The position numbers and the translations under genes are program-made. Positions 32,287-41,411 of a DNA stretch of 64,000 nt are shown here, piece by piece; position 1 is the first letter of the stretch, and every line of letters begins with the position of its first letter. The stretch is from Streptomyces sp. STR69 (lineage in GTDB: Bacteria > Actinomycetota > Actinomycetes > Streptomycetales > Streptomycetaceae), in NCBI RefSeq assembly GCF_024519455.1, contig NZ_JALJRY010000019.1, positions 146,491 through 210,490 on the forward strand. Reading direction: 5' to 3'. The notes beneath the pieces are model-generated. The model saw nothing but the letters and a program-made list of their open reading frames with translations, made no database searches and was not told the DNA's origin.

Positions 32287-34647
32287 ATGAAGCCCGTCGT
32301 GCCAGAGCCTTCGCCGCCTCCCGAGGTGAACGGGAGCAACGGCGCCGTCGTCCCGCTCCTTCCGGCGCTGTCCGACGCGCCCGTATCGCCGGTGGCGCGG
32401 AACAATGGGCACATGAGCAGCCAGCCCAACGCCCAGGCACAGGTCCAGCACGCGCAGCCCTCCGTGGGCTCCATAGCCGCCCACCGCCCGCACACCGTGT
32501 CGGCGGCGGTCTCCGATCTGGAACCCGACATCGACGCCGACCTCGACGAGTACGAGGAGTCGCCGTACGACGGGCCCCAGCTTCCGCAGGGCCGCTTCCT
32601 GGACCGGGAGCGGAGCTGGCTCGCGTTCAACGAGAGAGTCCTGGAGCTCGCCGAGGACCCGAACACCCCGCTCCTGGAGCGGGCGAACTTCCTCGCGATC
32701 TTCGCCAGCAACCTGGACGAGTTCTTCATGGTCCGGGTGGCCGGCCTCAAGCGCCGTATCGCCACCGGTGTCGCCACCCGCTCCGCGTCCGGCCTGCAGC
32801 CGCGCGAGGTGCTGGAGATGATCTGGGCCCGCTCGCGCGAGCTGATGGCCCGGCACGCCGCCTGCTACCACGAGGACGTCGCCCCCGCGCTCGCGGAGGA
32901 GGGCATCCACCTGGTCCGCTGGAACGAGCTGACCGAGAAGGAGCAGGCCCGCCTCTTCACCCTGTTCCGGCACCAGATCTTCCCCGTGCTGACCCCGCTG
33001 GCCGTCGACCCCGCGCACCCCTTCCCGTACATCTCGGGTCTCTCGCTGAACCTCGCGGTCGTCGTACGCAACCCGGTCACCGGGCACCGCCACTTCGCGC
33101 GCGTCAAGGTGCCGCCGCTGCTCTCCCGCTTCCTGGAGTCCTCGCCGGGCCGGTACGTCCCCCTGGAGGACGTCATCGCCGCCCATCTGGAGGAACTCTT
33201 CCCGGGCATGGAGATCCTGGAGCACCACGCGTTCCGGCTGACCCGCAACGAGGACCTCGAAGTCGAGGAGGACGACGCCGAGAACCTGCTCCAGGCCCTG
33301 GAGAAGGAACTCATGCGGCGCCGCTTCGGGCCGCCGGTGCGCCTGGAGGTCGAGGAGTCCATCGACCGCGAGGTGCTCGACCTGCTGGTGCGCGAGCTGA
33401 AGATCAGCGAGGCCGAGGTGTACCCGCTGCCGGGCCCGCTCGACCTCACCGGCCTGTTCCGCATCGGCTCGCTGGACCGGCCCGAGCTGAAGTACCCCAA
33501 GTTCATCGCGGGCACCCAGCGCGACCTCGCCGAGGTCGAGTCCGCGTCCGCGCCCGACATCTTCGCCGCCCTGCGCAACCGGGACGTGCTGCTGCACCAC
33601 CCCTACGACTCGTTCTCCACGTCCGTGCAGCGCTTCCTGGAACAGGCGGCCGGCGACGACGACGTCCTCGCGATCAAGCAGACCCTGTACCGCACTTCGG
33701 GCGACTCCCCGATCGTGGACGCGCTCATAGAGGCCGCCGAGGCCGGCAAGCAGGTCCTCGTCCTGGTCGAGATCAAGGCCCGCTTCGACGAGCACGCCAA
33801 CATCAAGTGGGCGCGCAAGCTGGAGGAGGCCGGCTGCCATGTCGTCTACGGCCTGGTCGGACTCAAGACCCACTGCAAGCTGTCGCTCGTGGTCCGCCAG
33901 GAGGGCGACACGCTCCGCCGCTACAGCCATGTCGGCACCGGCAACTACCACCCGAAGACGGCCCGCCTCTACGAGGACCTCGGCCTGCTGACCGCGGACC
34001 CGCAGGTCGGCGCCGACCTCTCGGACCTCTTCAACCGGCTGTCCGGATACTCGCGCCGCGAGACCTACCGCCGTCTGCTGGTCGCCCCCAAGTCCCTGCG
34101 CGACGGCCTGATCGCCCGGATCAACAAGGAGGTCCAGCACCACCGTGCCGGACGCCCCGCGTTCATCCGCATCAAGGTCAACTCGATGGTGGACGAGGCG
34201 ATCATCGACTCGCTCTACCGCGCGTCCCAGGCGGGCGTCACGGTCGACGTGTGGGTGCGCGGCATCTGCGCGGTGCGGCCCGGCGTCCCCGGCCTGTCCG
34301 AGAACATCCGCGTACGGTCCATCCTCGGCCGCTTCCTCGAACACTCCCGGGTCTTCGGCTTCGGCAACGGAGGCGAGCCCGAGGTGTGGATCGGCAGCGC
34401 CGACATGATGCACCGCAACCTCGACCGTCGGATCGAGGCCCTCGTCAGGGTCACCGATCCGGCCCACCGCGCCACGATCAGCCGGCTCCTGGAGACCGGC
34501 ATGTCGGACACCACCTCCTCCTGGCACCTGGGCCCGGACGGCGAGTGGACCCGGCACGCGACCGACGCGGAAGGCCAACCCCTGCGCAACGTCCAGGAGA
34601 TGCTCATAGACGCCCGGAGGCGCCGGCGTGGCACAGCAACACCTTGA
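32287..34647 (+). CDS. ppk: Polyphosphate kinase
   Basis: A 786-residue PPK1 that makes polyphosphate from ATP, or the reverse. Residues 1-95 are a variable extension. The N domain follows (RFLDRERSWLAFNERVLELA), then the head domain and the catalytic phospholipase-D-like C domains. The phosphohistidine site lies in RYSHVGTGNYHPKTARLYED. ATP-binding basic residues are also present (EIKARFDEHANIKWARKLEE). The ATG at 32287 has no strong RBS and the ATG at 32413 would give 744 residues; the longer form agrees better with the ~774-residue S. lividans enzyme as I recall it. The next gene overlaps by 20 bp. Confidence 0.93.
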   Translation: MKPVVPEPSPPPEVNGSNGAVVPLLPALSDAPVSPVARNNGHMSSQPNAQAQVQHAQPSVGSIAAHRPHTVSAAVSDLEPDIDADLDEYEESPYDGPQLPQGRFLDRERSWLAFNERVLELAEDPNTPLLERANFLAIFASNLDEFFMVRVAGLKRRIATGVATRSASGLQPREVLEMIWARSRELMARHAACYHEDVAPALAEEGIHLVRWNELTEKEQARLFTLFRHQIFPVLTPLAVDPAHPFPYISGLSLNLAVVVRNPVTGHRHFARVKVPPLLSRFLESSPGRYVPLEDVIAAHLEELFPGMEILEHHAFRLTRNEDLEVEEDDAENLLQALEKELMRRRFGPPVRLEVEESIDREVLDLLVRELKISEAEVYPLPGPLDLTGLFRIGSLDRPELKYPKFIAGTQRDLAEVESASAPDIFAALRNRDVLLHHPYDSFSTSVQRFLEQAAGDDDVLAIKQTLYRTSGDSPIVDALIEAAEAGKQVLVLVEIKARFDEHANIKWARKLEEAGCHVVYGLVGLKTHCKLSLVVRQEGDTLRRYSHVGTGNYHPKTARLYEDLGLLTADPQVGADLSDLFNRLSGYSRRETYRRLLVAPKSLRDGLIARINKEVQHHRAGRPAFIRIKVNSMVDEAIIDSLYRASQAGVTVDVWVRGICAVRPGVPGLSENIRVRSILGRFLEHSRVFGFGNGGEPEVWIGSADMMHRNLDRRIEALVRVTDPAHRATISRLLETGMSDTTSSWHLGPDGEWTRHATDAEGQPLRNVQEMLIDARRRRRGTATP

Positions 34648-35734
34648 CCCGACGGATCCCACGGCCCGTGCCGTGACAGGTGACGCCCTCGCGGGCTACC
34701 TGCGCGGCCAGGCCACGGAGTTCCTCCGCGCCCTGCGACTGCACCGGGAGACCGGCAGCGGCCAGAACGGCACGGAGGAGTCCGTCGACGCGGCGCGCGC
34801 CCTGCGCCACTCGGCCCGCCGGATCAGCGGCAGCCTGCACACCTTCCGGCCGCTCCTCGACGCCGACTGGTCCGAGGCGATGCGCCCCGAACTGGCGTGG
34901 CTGTCGGGCACGTTGGCGCTGGAGCACGCGTGCGCGGCCCGGCTGGAACGGCTGCTGCTCGCCCTGCACCGGCTCTCGGGCTCGGCCGCGTTCCCCACGC
35001 AGTCGGCGGCCTCGGCCGTGGGCGGCCGGCTCACCGGCGCGGGCCGGGGCGTCCCGGGACCCGCCACGGCTGTCGGCGCCCGCGGACCGGCCACGCCCAC
35101 CGCCGAACGCGGCAACCTCACCGTGGGCGCGGCCAAGGCGGGCGCCCTCCTGGAACGCCAGCTCACCCTGGCCCGGACCCGGGCCCACTCCAGCGCCCTC
35201 CAGGCCCTCGGCTCCTCCCGCTTCCACGCGGTCGCCGACAAGGTCGCCGTACTGGCCAGCGAGGTCCCCCTGATCCCGGCCGCCGCCGGCGCCGACCTGC
35301 GCCCGCTGGCCGCCGCCGCGGGGGAGCGCCTGAACGACGCGGTCACCGCGCTGCCCCTGGTCACCGCCGGGCACCCGTACAACGCGGAGGCCCTCATCCA
35401 CGGCCTCTCCCCCGACCCGGCCCCGCACCCCCAGGACGGCCCCTGGCACCAGGTCCGGCTGCTGCTACGGCTGCACCGCTACGCCGGTGAGGTCCTGCAC
35501 GGGGACGGCCCACCGCTGGACGTACGCCTGCTGACGGCCGGCCAGGCCCTCAATCTGCACCGGGACGCCTCGGAGGCCGCCGCCGCGGCGGCGTCGGCGG
35601 CCCGGACCCCGCGGATCGCCCCGGCGACCGCGTACGCCCTCGGGGTACTGCACGCCGACCAGCGGCACGAGGTGGAGGCGGCCCGCTTCGCCTTCCAGCA
35701 GTCGTGGCAGAAACGGGTGGCGGGCACCACCTGA
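34628..35734 (+). CDS. CHAD-domain protein
   Basis: A 368-residue helical protein with two CHAD repeats: conserved basic/histidine helices LRHSARRISGSLHTFRPLL in the first half and WHQVRLLLRLHRYAGEVLHG in the second. CHAD domains bind polyphosphate through a positively charged groove. The GTG start overlaps the ppk end by 20 bp, so co-translation with polyphosphate kinase is expected. It may tether or localise polyphosphate. Confidence 0.9.
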   Translation: MAQQHLDPTDPTARAVTGDALAGYLRGQATEFLRALRLHRETGSGQNGTEESVDAARALRHSARRISGSLHTFRPLLDADWSEAMRPELAWLSGTLALEHACAARLERLLLALHRLSGSAAFPTQSAASAVGGRLTGAGRGVPGPATAVGARGPATPTAERGNLTVGAAKAGALLERQLTLARTRAHSSALQALGSSRFHAVADKVAVLASEVPLIPAAAGADLRPLAAAAGERLNDAVTALPLVTAGHPYNAEALIHGLSPDPAPHPQDGPWHQVRLLLRLHRYAGEVLHGDGPPLDVRLLTAGQALNLHRDASEAAAAAASAARTPRIAPATAYALGVLHADQRHEVEAARFAFQQSWQKRVAGTT

Positions 35735-35775
35735 CGCCCTGCACCAACCCGCGCGGAGGAGACGGTGAACCCCCA

Positions 35776-36216
35776 GTGACTTCCTCGACGAACGACACCA
35801 CCGTCCAGGCGGCCGGCTGCGTCCTGTGGCGGCACCGGTCCGCCGGAGATCTCGAACTGGCGCTGGTCCACCGGCCCAAGTGGGACGACTGGTCGTGGCC
35901 CAAGGGCAAGCTCAAGCGGGGCGAGACATTCGAGGAGGCGGCCCGCCGCGAGGTCCTGGAGGAGACCGGCCACACCTGCCGGCTGGGGACGCGGCTCCCC
36001 TCGGCCCGGTACATCGACCACCACGGGCGGCCCAAGGAGGTCCGCTACTGGGCGGCGGAGGCGACCGGCGGAACCTTCGAGCCCAACGACGAGGTCAACG
36101 CCCTCGTCTGGCTCAGGCCGGACGAGGCCCACCGGCGACTCACCCACGAGCGGGACCGGGACCTGATCTCCCTGGTTCTCATCGCGGTCGGCACCGACGA
36201 GGACCCTCTCGACTGA
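35776..36216 (+). CDS. NUDIX hydrolase (MutT-like)
   Basis: A 146-residue hydrolase with a complete NUDIX box: GKLKRGE, seven residues, then REVLEETGH, which binds the catalytic Mg ions. It resembles MutT or diadenosine polyphosphate hydrolases that work with polyphosphate/histidine-phosphatase modules. The GTG at 35776 is the probable start, 41 bp after the CHAD gene; GGAGG is some 14 nt upstream, longer than usual. The link to ppk suggests a nucleotide/polyphosphate housekeeping role. Confidence 0.87.
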   Translation: MTSSTNDTTVQAAGCVLWRHRSAGDLELALVHRPKWDDWSWPKGKLKRGETFEEAARREVLEETGHTCRLGTRLPSARYIDHHGRPKEVRYWAAEATGGTFEPNDEVNALVWLRPDEAHRRLTHERDRDLISLVLIAVGTDEDPLD

Positions 36217-36572
36217 CCGCGATTCCTGGGCTGCCGTGCCGCCCACCTCGCGTTACGTTGCAAAGGGGCGGCCGAAGCAGGGCCGTGGCCCAACCGAGGG
36301 ACCGCCCGCTCGTGGACGCGTTTCCGGGCCCGCCGCAGCTGGCATAGTCCGGAATCAGCTCGTGTCCTCGACGTGAGCGTTCCGTGACCTAACCGCACCG
36401 CCCACAGGGGTTCACCCTCCGTTCACTTATGCCCATAGGCGCCTTCACCTGTTCTGCCTAATTTCGGCCTTACGCGATGCGAGTCGCGACCTGGGGGTCG
36501 CTACCCGCGTCACCCACGTCTTCGCACGCCGCCGGAATTCAGGACGGCGGCTCTCGGAAGGAACTCTTTCAA
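36217..36572 (+). promoter_or_regulatory. pstS promoter region
   Basis: This 356-bp stretch has no credible gene. Its first part holds weak GC-rich inverted repeats (GGGCGG near 36266 and CCGCCC near 36301) that may end the ppk transcript. The second part holds the PHO-box-like repeats (36410-36453) and a TAATTT -10 candidate (36459-36464). A leader of about 100 bases runs up to the pstS GTG. Confidence 0.6.
36410..36453 (+). promoter_or_regulatory. PHO box (PhoP-binding direct repeats) upstream of pstS
   Basis: Units of 11 bases lie in phase: GTTCACCCTCC (36410-36420), GTTCACTTATG (36421-36431), a degenerate unit, and CTTCACCTGTT (36443-36453). The Streptomyces PhoP consensus is an 11-nt direct repeat beginning GTTCACC. 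The last unit sits at -35 distance from TAATTT at 36459. This strongly suggests phosphate-limitation activation of pstSCAB by PhoR-PhoP. Confidence 0.85.
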
Positions 36573-37706
36573 GTGAAGCTTCAGCGCATGAACCGGCGGG
36601 CCCTCACCCTCGGTGCTCTCGCGGTCTCCGGCGCCCTGGCCCTCACGGCGTGCGGCTCGGACGACAACGGCGGCGGCTCGGGCAGCAGCACCAGCTCCTC
36701 GGCGGCCAACGCCGGCTCGGCCGTCTGCGGCGACGCCAAGAAGGGCCAGCAGCTGCTCGCCGACGGCTCGTCCGCGCAGAAGAACGCGATCGACGCGTGG
36801 GTCAAGGCGTTCAGCACGGCCTGTGGCGTCCAGATCAACTACAAGGGCGGCGGCTCCGGCGCCGGTGTCACCTCCTTCAACCAGGGTCAGCTGGCGTTCG
36901 CCGGTTCCGACTCCGCGCTGAAGCCCGAAGAGGTCACCGCCTCCAAGAAGGTCTGCTCCGGCGGCCAGGGCATCGACCTCCCGATGGTCGGCGGCCCGAT
37001 CGCGCTCGGCTACAACGTCCCGGGTGTCGACAACCTGGTCCTGGACGCCCCGACGCTCGCCAAGATCTTCGACAGCAAGATCACCAAGTGGAACGACGAG
37101 GCGATCAAGAAGCTGAACCCGTCCGCCACGCTGCCCGACCTCAAGATCCAGGCGTTCCACCGCTCGGACGAGTCCGGCACCACGGACAACTTCACCAAGT
37201 ACCTGATCGCCACCACCCCGGACAACTGGAAGTACTCCGGCGGCAAGGCCTGGCAGGGCAAGGGCGGCCAGTCGGCGGCCGGCTCCGCGGGCGTGGCCGC
37301 GGGGGTCAAGCAGACCTCCGGCGCCATCGGCTACTTCGAGCTCTCCTACGTCGCCGACGGCGTCAAGGCCGTCAGCATCAACACCGGTGCCGCCGCCCCG
37401 GTCGCGCCCAGCACCGACAGCGCCACCAAGGACATCGCCGCCGCCCAGGTCGTCGGCACCGGCAACGACCTGACGCTGAAGCTGGACTACAACACCAAGG
37501 CCGAGGGCGCGTACCCGATCACCCTGGTGACGTACGAGATCGTCTGCGACAAGGGCAACAAGGCCGACACGCTGCCCGCCACGAAGGCGTTCCTCACCTA
37601 CATCGCCAGCGAGGACGGCCAGAAGGTCCTCTCCGGCATCAACTACGCGCCGATCCCCGACGCGATCATCACCAAGGTTCGCAGCACCATCGCGAGCATC
37701 AGCTAG
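36573..37706 (+). CDS. pstS: Phosphate-binding lipoprotein PstS
   Basis: A 377-residue solute-binding lipoprotein. A GTG start follows GGAAGGAA. The signal peptide ends in the lipobox ALTAC with the lipidated Cys near residue 27. Phosphate-binding loops include LLADGSSAQKNAIDAWVKAF, INYKGGGSGAG and FHRSDESGTTDNFTKYL. It delivers inorganic phosphate to PstC/PstA. It is the first gene of pstSCAB, behind a PHO box. Confidence 0.95.
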   Translation: MKLQRMNRRALTLGALAVSGALALTACGSDDNGGGSGSSTSSSAANAGSAVCGDAKKGQQLLADGSSAQKNAIDAWVKAFSTACGVQINYKGGGSGAGVTSFNQGQLAFAGSDSALKPEEVTASKKVCSGGQGIDLPMVGGPIALGYNVPGVDNLVLDAPTLAKIFDSKITKWNDEAIKKLNPSATLPDLKIQAFHRSDESGTTDNFTKYLIATTPDNWKYSGGKAWQGKGGQSAAGSAGVAAGVKQTSGAIGYFELSYVADGVKAVSINTGAAAPVAPSTDSATKDIAAAQVVGTGNDLTLKLDYNTKAEGAYPITLVTYEIVCDKGNKADTLPATKAFLTYIASEDGQKVLSGINYAPIPDAIITKVRSTIASIS

Positions 37707-37814
37707 TCCGAGTGTGCGGCCGGGTCCCGATCCAGGGGCCCGGCCGCACCGTCCGGTGCACCGCCGCCACGGACCGCACACCGCACGTGTGGACCCGCAG
37801 ACCGGAGAACCCCG

Positions 37815-38822
37815 ATGGATATATCGACAAAGAACCCTGAAGAAGCACCTCCTCCCACCCCCGAGCCCGTCGCCCCGCAGAAGCCCTCGGCCCGCGGCGC
37901 CACCCGACCCGGTGACCGGATCTTCCTCGGTCTCTCCCGCGGGTCGGGCATCCTGCTGCTGGTGATCATGGCCGCCATCGCGGTCTTCCTCACCTACCGC
38001 GCCTCGCTCGCGATCAGCAAGGACCACGCAAACTTCCTCACCACCTTCGAGTGGAACACCAGCCTGGTCCCGCCGAAGTTCGGCATCGCCGTCCTGGCGT
38101 TCGGCACCGTGGTGTCCTCAATCATCGCCATGGTCATCGCGGTCCCGATCGCGGTCGCCATCGCCCTCTTCACCACGCACTACGCCCCGCGCAAGCTCCG
38201 CGGCCCGGTCTCCTACGTCATCGACCTGCTGGCCGCCGTACCGTCCATCGTGTACGGCCTGTGGGGCGCCCTGATCCTCGTACCGCACATGATCGGCCTC
38301 TTCGGCTGGCTCAACGACTTCTTCGGCTGGACCGGGATCTTCTCCTGGGACGAGGGCGCGCCCCGCTCGATGCTCACCGTCGGCGTCCTGCTCGCGATCA
38401 TGATCCTGCCGATCATCACCAACGTCAGCCGTGAGGTCTTCCGCCAGGCCCCGCAGATGATCGAGGAAGCGGCCCTCGCCCTCGGCGCCACCCGCTGGGA
38501 GGTCATCCGCATGGCGGTGATCCCCTTCGGCCGCTCCGGCGTGATCTCCGCCTCGATGCTCGGCCTCGGCCGCGCGCTCGGCGAGACGATGGCCGTCGCC
38601 ACCGTGCTCTCCCCGGACTTCATCATCCACGCCAGCCTGCTCAACCCGGGCGGCGGAACCTTCGCCCAGAACATCGCCAGCAAGTTCAGCGAGGCGACGC
38701 AGGACGGCCGGGACGCGCTCATCGCCTCCGGTCTGGTCCTGTTCGTCATCACCCTGCTGGTCAACGGTGCGGCCCGGCTCATCATCGCCCGCCGCGCGGA
38801 GTACTCGGGGGCCAACGCATGA
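37815..38822 (+). CDS. pstC: Phosphate ABC transporter permease PstC
   Basis: A 335-residue permease with six membrane helices. The EAA loop EEAALALGATRWEVIRMAV contacts PstB, and PSIVYGLWGALILV is conserved in PstC. It lies 108 bp after pstS, and its stop overlaps the pstA start (ATGA). The cytoplasmic N-terminal ~45 residues are Pro-rich, as in other actinobacteria. Confidence 0.95.
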   Translation: MDISTKNPEEAPPPTPEPVAPQKPSARGATRPGDRIFLGLSRGSGILLLVIMAAIAVFLTYRASLAISKDHANFLTTFEWNTSLVPPKFGIAVLAFGTVVSSIIAMVIAVPIAVAIALFTTHYAPRKLRGPVSYVIDLLAAVPSIVYGLWGALILVPHMIGLFGWLNDFFGWTGIFSWDEGAPRSMLTVGVLLAIMILPIITNVSREVFRQAPQMIEEAALALGATRWEVIRMAVIPFGRSGVISASMLGLGRALGETMAVATVLSPDFIIHASLLNPGGGTFAQNIASKFSEATQDGRDALIASGLVLFVITLLVNGAARLIIARRAEYSGANA

Positions 38823-39880
38823 GCAACGCAGCCGTAGTCGACAAGCCCGCGAGCACCCTCCAGGGCGCGACGCTCCCCAAGTGGTCGCCGTACGCGATCG
38901 CCGGCGGCTCCATCGTCCTGGCCGTTCTCATCGGCCTGGTCGGCAGCCTGGACAGCAAGATCCAGTGGGGCCTGATCGCGGCGATCCTCTTCATCGTCGG
39001 CACCTATGTGATCGCGTCGCGCGTCGAGGGTTCCCGCCAGGCCAAGGACCGCATCGCGACCAGCCTCGTCTGGGTCGCCTTCCTCATCGCCGTCGTCCCG
39101 CTCGTCTCCCTCCTGTGGACGACGATCTCGCGCGGTGTGAAGGTCCTCGACATCTACTTCCTGACGCACTCGATGGGTGTGGTCGGCGACACCGAGCCCG
39201 GCGGCGGTATCTACCACGCCATCATCGGCAGCCTGGAGCAGGTCGGCCTCGCCACTCTGATCGGCGCCCCGATCGGTGTGCTCACCGCGATCTACCTCGT
39301 CGAGTACGGACACGGCAGGCTCTCCAAGGCGATCACGTTCTTCGTCGACGTCATGACGGGCATCCCGTCGATCGTCGCTGGTCTGTTCATCCTGTCCCTC
39401 ATGATCATGTGGGAGATGCAGCCCTTCGGCTTCGCCGGTTCGCTGGCCCTGGCCATCCTGATGATGCCGGTCGTGGTCCGCTCCACCGAGGAGATGCTGA
39501 AGCTCGTACCGAACGAGCTGCGCGAGGCCTCCCTCGCCCTCGGCATCCCGAAGTGGCGCACGATCCTGAAGGTGGTCCTCCCGACGGCTATCGGCGGCAT
39601 CACCACGGGCATCATGCTGTCGGTGGCACGCATCGCCGGTGAGACCGCGCCCGTCCTGCTGCTGGTGTTCGGCAACCCGTTCATCAACAACGACCCGTTC
39701 CACGGGGCGCAGGCGTCGCTGCCGCTGTACATCTATCAGCAGTTCGCGCAGAGCGCGGGTTCCGGTGCGGCCTACGACCGTGCCTGGGCCGCGTCCCTCA
39801 CGCTGATCGCCTTCGTGATGATCCTCAACCTGGTGGCCCGCGGCATCGCCCGCTGGAAGGCCCCCAAGACCGGTCGCTGA
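38819..39880 (+). CDS. pstA: Phosphate ABC transporter permease PstA
   Basis: A 353-residue permease with six core helices plus an N-terminal pair. The EAA loop is REASLALGIPKWRTILKVVL, and IPSIVAGLFILSLMIMW is the usual PstA segment. Translation is coupled to pstC. pstB follows after 49 bp. It forms the membrane channel with PstC. Confidence 0.95.
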   Translation: MSNAAVVDKPASTLQGATLPKWSPYAIAGGSIVLAVLIGLVGSLDSKIQWGLIAAILFIVGTYVIASRVEGSRQAKDRIATSLVWVAFLIAVVPLVSLLWTTISRGVKVLDIYFLTHSMGVVGDTEPGGGIYHAIIGSLEQVGLATLIGAPIGVLTAIYLVEYGHGRLSKAITFFVDVMTGIPSIVAGLFILSLMIMWEMQPFGFAGSLALAILMMPVVVRSTEEMLKLVPNELREASLALGIPKWRTILKVVLPTAIGGITTGIMLSVARIAGETAPVLLLVFGNPFINNDPFHGAQASLPLYIYQQFAQSAGSGAAYDRAWAASLTLIAFVMILNLVARGIARWKAPKTGR

Positions 39881-39929
39881 CCGCGACCTCCTCAGCGACC
39901 GTTCTGAACCCCCTGGAAGTGAAGCAGTC

Positions 39930-40706
39930 ATGGCCAAGCGAATCGACGTAAGTGGGCTCACCGCCTACTACGGCTCCCACAAGGCAATCGAAGACATCTC
40001 GATGACGGTCGAGCCCCGCACGGTGACGGCCTTCATCGGCCCCTCCGGCTGCGGCAAGTCGACCTTCCTGCGCACGCTCAACCGTATGCACGAGGTCACG
40101 CCCGGCGGCCGGGTCGAGGGCAAGGTGCTGCTCGACGACGAGGACCTCTACGGCAACGCCATCGACCCGGTGTCCGTACGCCGCGAGATCGGCATGGTCT
40201 TCCAGCGTCCGAACCCCTTCCCCACGATGTCGATCTTCGACAACGTGGCGGCGGGTCTGCGTCTCGCCGGCTCGTACAAGAAGAGCGAGCTGACGGACGT
40301 CGTGGAAAAGTCCCTCAAGGGCGCGAACCTCTGGAACGAGGTCAAGGACCGCCTGAACAAGCCCGGTTCGGGCCTGTCCGGTGGTCAGCAGCAGCGTCTG
40401 TGCATCGCGCGGGCGATCGCGGTCGAGCCGAAGGTCCTGCTGATGGACGAGCCCTGCTCGGCCCTCGACCCCATCTCCACCCTCGCGATCGAGGACCTGA
40501 TCGGCGAGCTGAAGGAACGCTTCACGATCGTCATCGTGACGCACAACATGCAGCAGGCGGCCCGTGTCTCGGACCGTACGGCGTTCTTCAACCTCGCGGC
40601 GGTCGGCCAGCCCGGCAAGCTCATCGAGATCGACGACACGGAGCGCATCTTCTCCAACCCGTCGGTCCAGGCCACGGAGGACTACATCTCGGGCCGCTTC
40701 GGCTAA
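39930..40706 (+). CDS. pstB: Phosphate ABC transporter ATPase PstB
   Basis: A 258-residue ATPase with Walker A GPSGCGKSTFLRTLNRM, Q-loop VFQRPNPFPTMSI (the PstB-specific form), signature LSGGQQQRLCIARA, Walker B VLLMDEPCSALDPISTL and switch VTHNMQQA. It completes the high-affinity phosphate transporter. Two hairpins after the stop end the operon. Confidence 0.96.
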   Translation: MAKRIDVSGLTAYYGSHKAIEDISMTVEPRTVTAFIGPSGCGKSTFLRTLNRMHEVTPGGRVEGKVLLDDEDLYGNAIDPVSVRREIGMVFQRPNPFPTMSIFDNVAAGLRLAGSYKKSELTDVVEKSLKGANLWNEVKDRLNKPGSGLSGGQQQRLCIARAIAVEPKVLLMDEPCSALDPISTLAIEDLIGELKERFTIVIVTHNMQQAARVSDRTAFFNLAAVGQPGKLIEIDDTERIFSNPSVQATEDYISGRFG

Positions 40707-40732
40707 ACCCGGGTCACTCCTCTTCAAGAACC

Positions 40733-40766
40733 CCTCGCGGTGCTGCATGGCGGTGCCACCGCGAGG
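40733..40766 (+). terminator. First hairpin after pstB
   Basis: CCTCGCGGTG (40733-40742) pairs with CACCGCGAGG (40757-40766) around a 14-base loop. It is the first of two stems after pstB and is followed by ACGAAAAG rather than a T-tract. Confidence 0.65.
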
Positions 40767-40773
40767 ACGAAAA

Positions 40774-40804
40774 GGGCCCGCCCCCGGCTCCCGGGGGCGG
40801 GCCC
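40774..40804. terminator. Main terminator between pstB and the convergent secreted-protein gene
   Basis: GGGCCCGCCCCCGG (40774-40787) pairs with CCGGGGGCGGGCCC (40791-40804) around CTC. An A-run before and TTCGTGTG after make it usable from either side; the next gene (40830-41246) is convergent. Confidence 0.88.
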
Positions 40805-40829
40805 GTTCGTGTGTCCGGCAGAGCAGTCC

Positions 40830-41246
40830 CTAGAGGGGGCTACCGGCGTACTGCCTTTCCCAGGCGCTGCACGTGCTCTCCTTCACGTCACCGTCGTCCC
40901 GGAGACAGACCTGGATGTACACGTACGAAGTCTCGGAGACGTTGTGGCTCTCGTACTCGCAGTTGCCGTAGCCGTTGCCGTCGTAGATCGAGTGCTCGGT
41001 GCCGCTGGCACCGACCTTCCAGTAGCCGATGACACCGGCGCCGTCCGCCTTGTTGTCGCAGACCCCGAAGTGGTCGCCGTAGCTCTCGAAGTACATGGAT
41101 CCGGCCCAGTCGACGTACGAGCCCGACGCGACGGTCTCGGCCTCGGCTCTCGCCGCAGACGCGGGAGAGGCCGCGTAGAGGAGCAGGCCCGTGAGAGCCG
41201 ACGCCACCCCCGCCCCGGACATGAGGTGACGACGAAGTTTGGACAT
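40830..41246 (-). CDS. Small secreted protein, function unknown
   Basis: A 138-residue precursor with a signal peptide (SKLRRHLMSGAGVASALTGL, cleavage near SPASAARAE) and a mature part of about 105 residues rich in Tyr, Gly and Ser. It has four cysteines (VCDNKA, NCEYES, VCLRDD, TCSAWE) that could form two disulfides. I do not recognise the fold. The start at 41246 is preferred; an in-frame ATG at 41258 is possible. Confidence 0.75.
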   Translation of the reverse strand: MSKLRRHLMSGAGVASALTGLLLYAASPASAARAEAETVASGSYVDWAGSMYFESYGDHFGVCDNKADGAGVIGYWKVGASGTEHSIYDGNGYGNCEYESHNVSETSYVYIQVCLRDDGDVKESTCSAWERQYAGSPL

Positions 41247-41361
41247 GGGGACCCCCACCCTCGTATGGCGCGTTCTATTCGAACGCTTGAGCCCCGGAAA
41301 CTAGCAGCGATCCCGGCGCCACCACCGGACTTTCGAGAAAGCGGTTTCACCTTCACAGGAA

Positions 41362-41390
41362 TGGCCCGCTCCGGAAGCCGGAGCGGGCCA
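41362..41390 (-). terminator. Terminator of the Pit/DUF47 unit
   Basis: TGGCCCGCTCCGG (41362-41374) pairs perfectly with CCGGAGCGGGCCA (41378-41390) around AAG. On the minus strand it lies about 20 bp after the Pit stop. Confidence 0.85.
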
Positions 41391-41411
41391 CTGACCAGAG
41401 CGAGGGGAGGG

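Noticed and set aside
32119..34662. An 847-codon open frame on the minus strand opposite ppk
   Set aside because: It is the GC-skew shadow of ppk: composition is Val/Gly/Arg/Asp-heavy with no family features, while the plus-strand frame has full PPK1 motifs.
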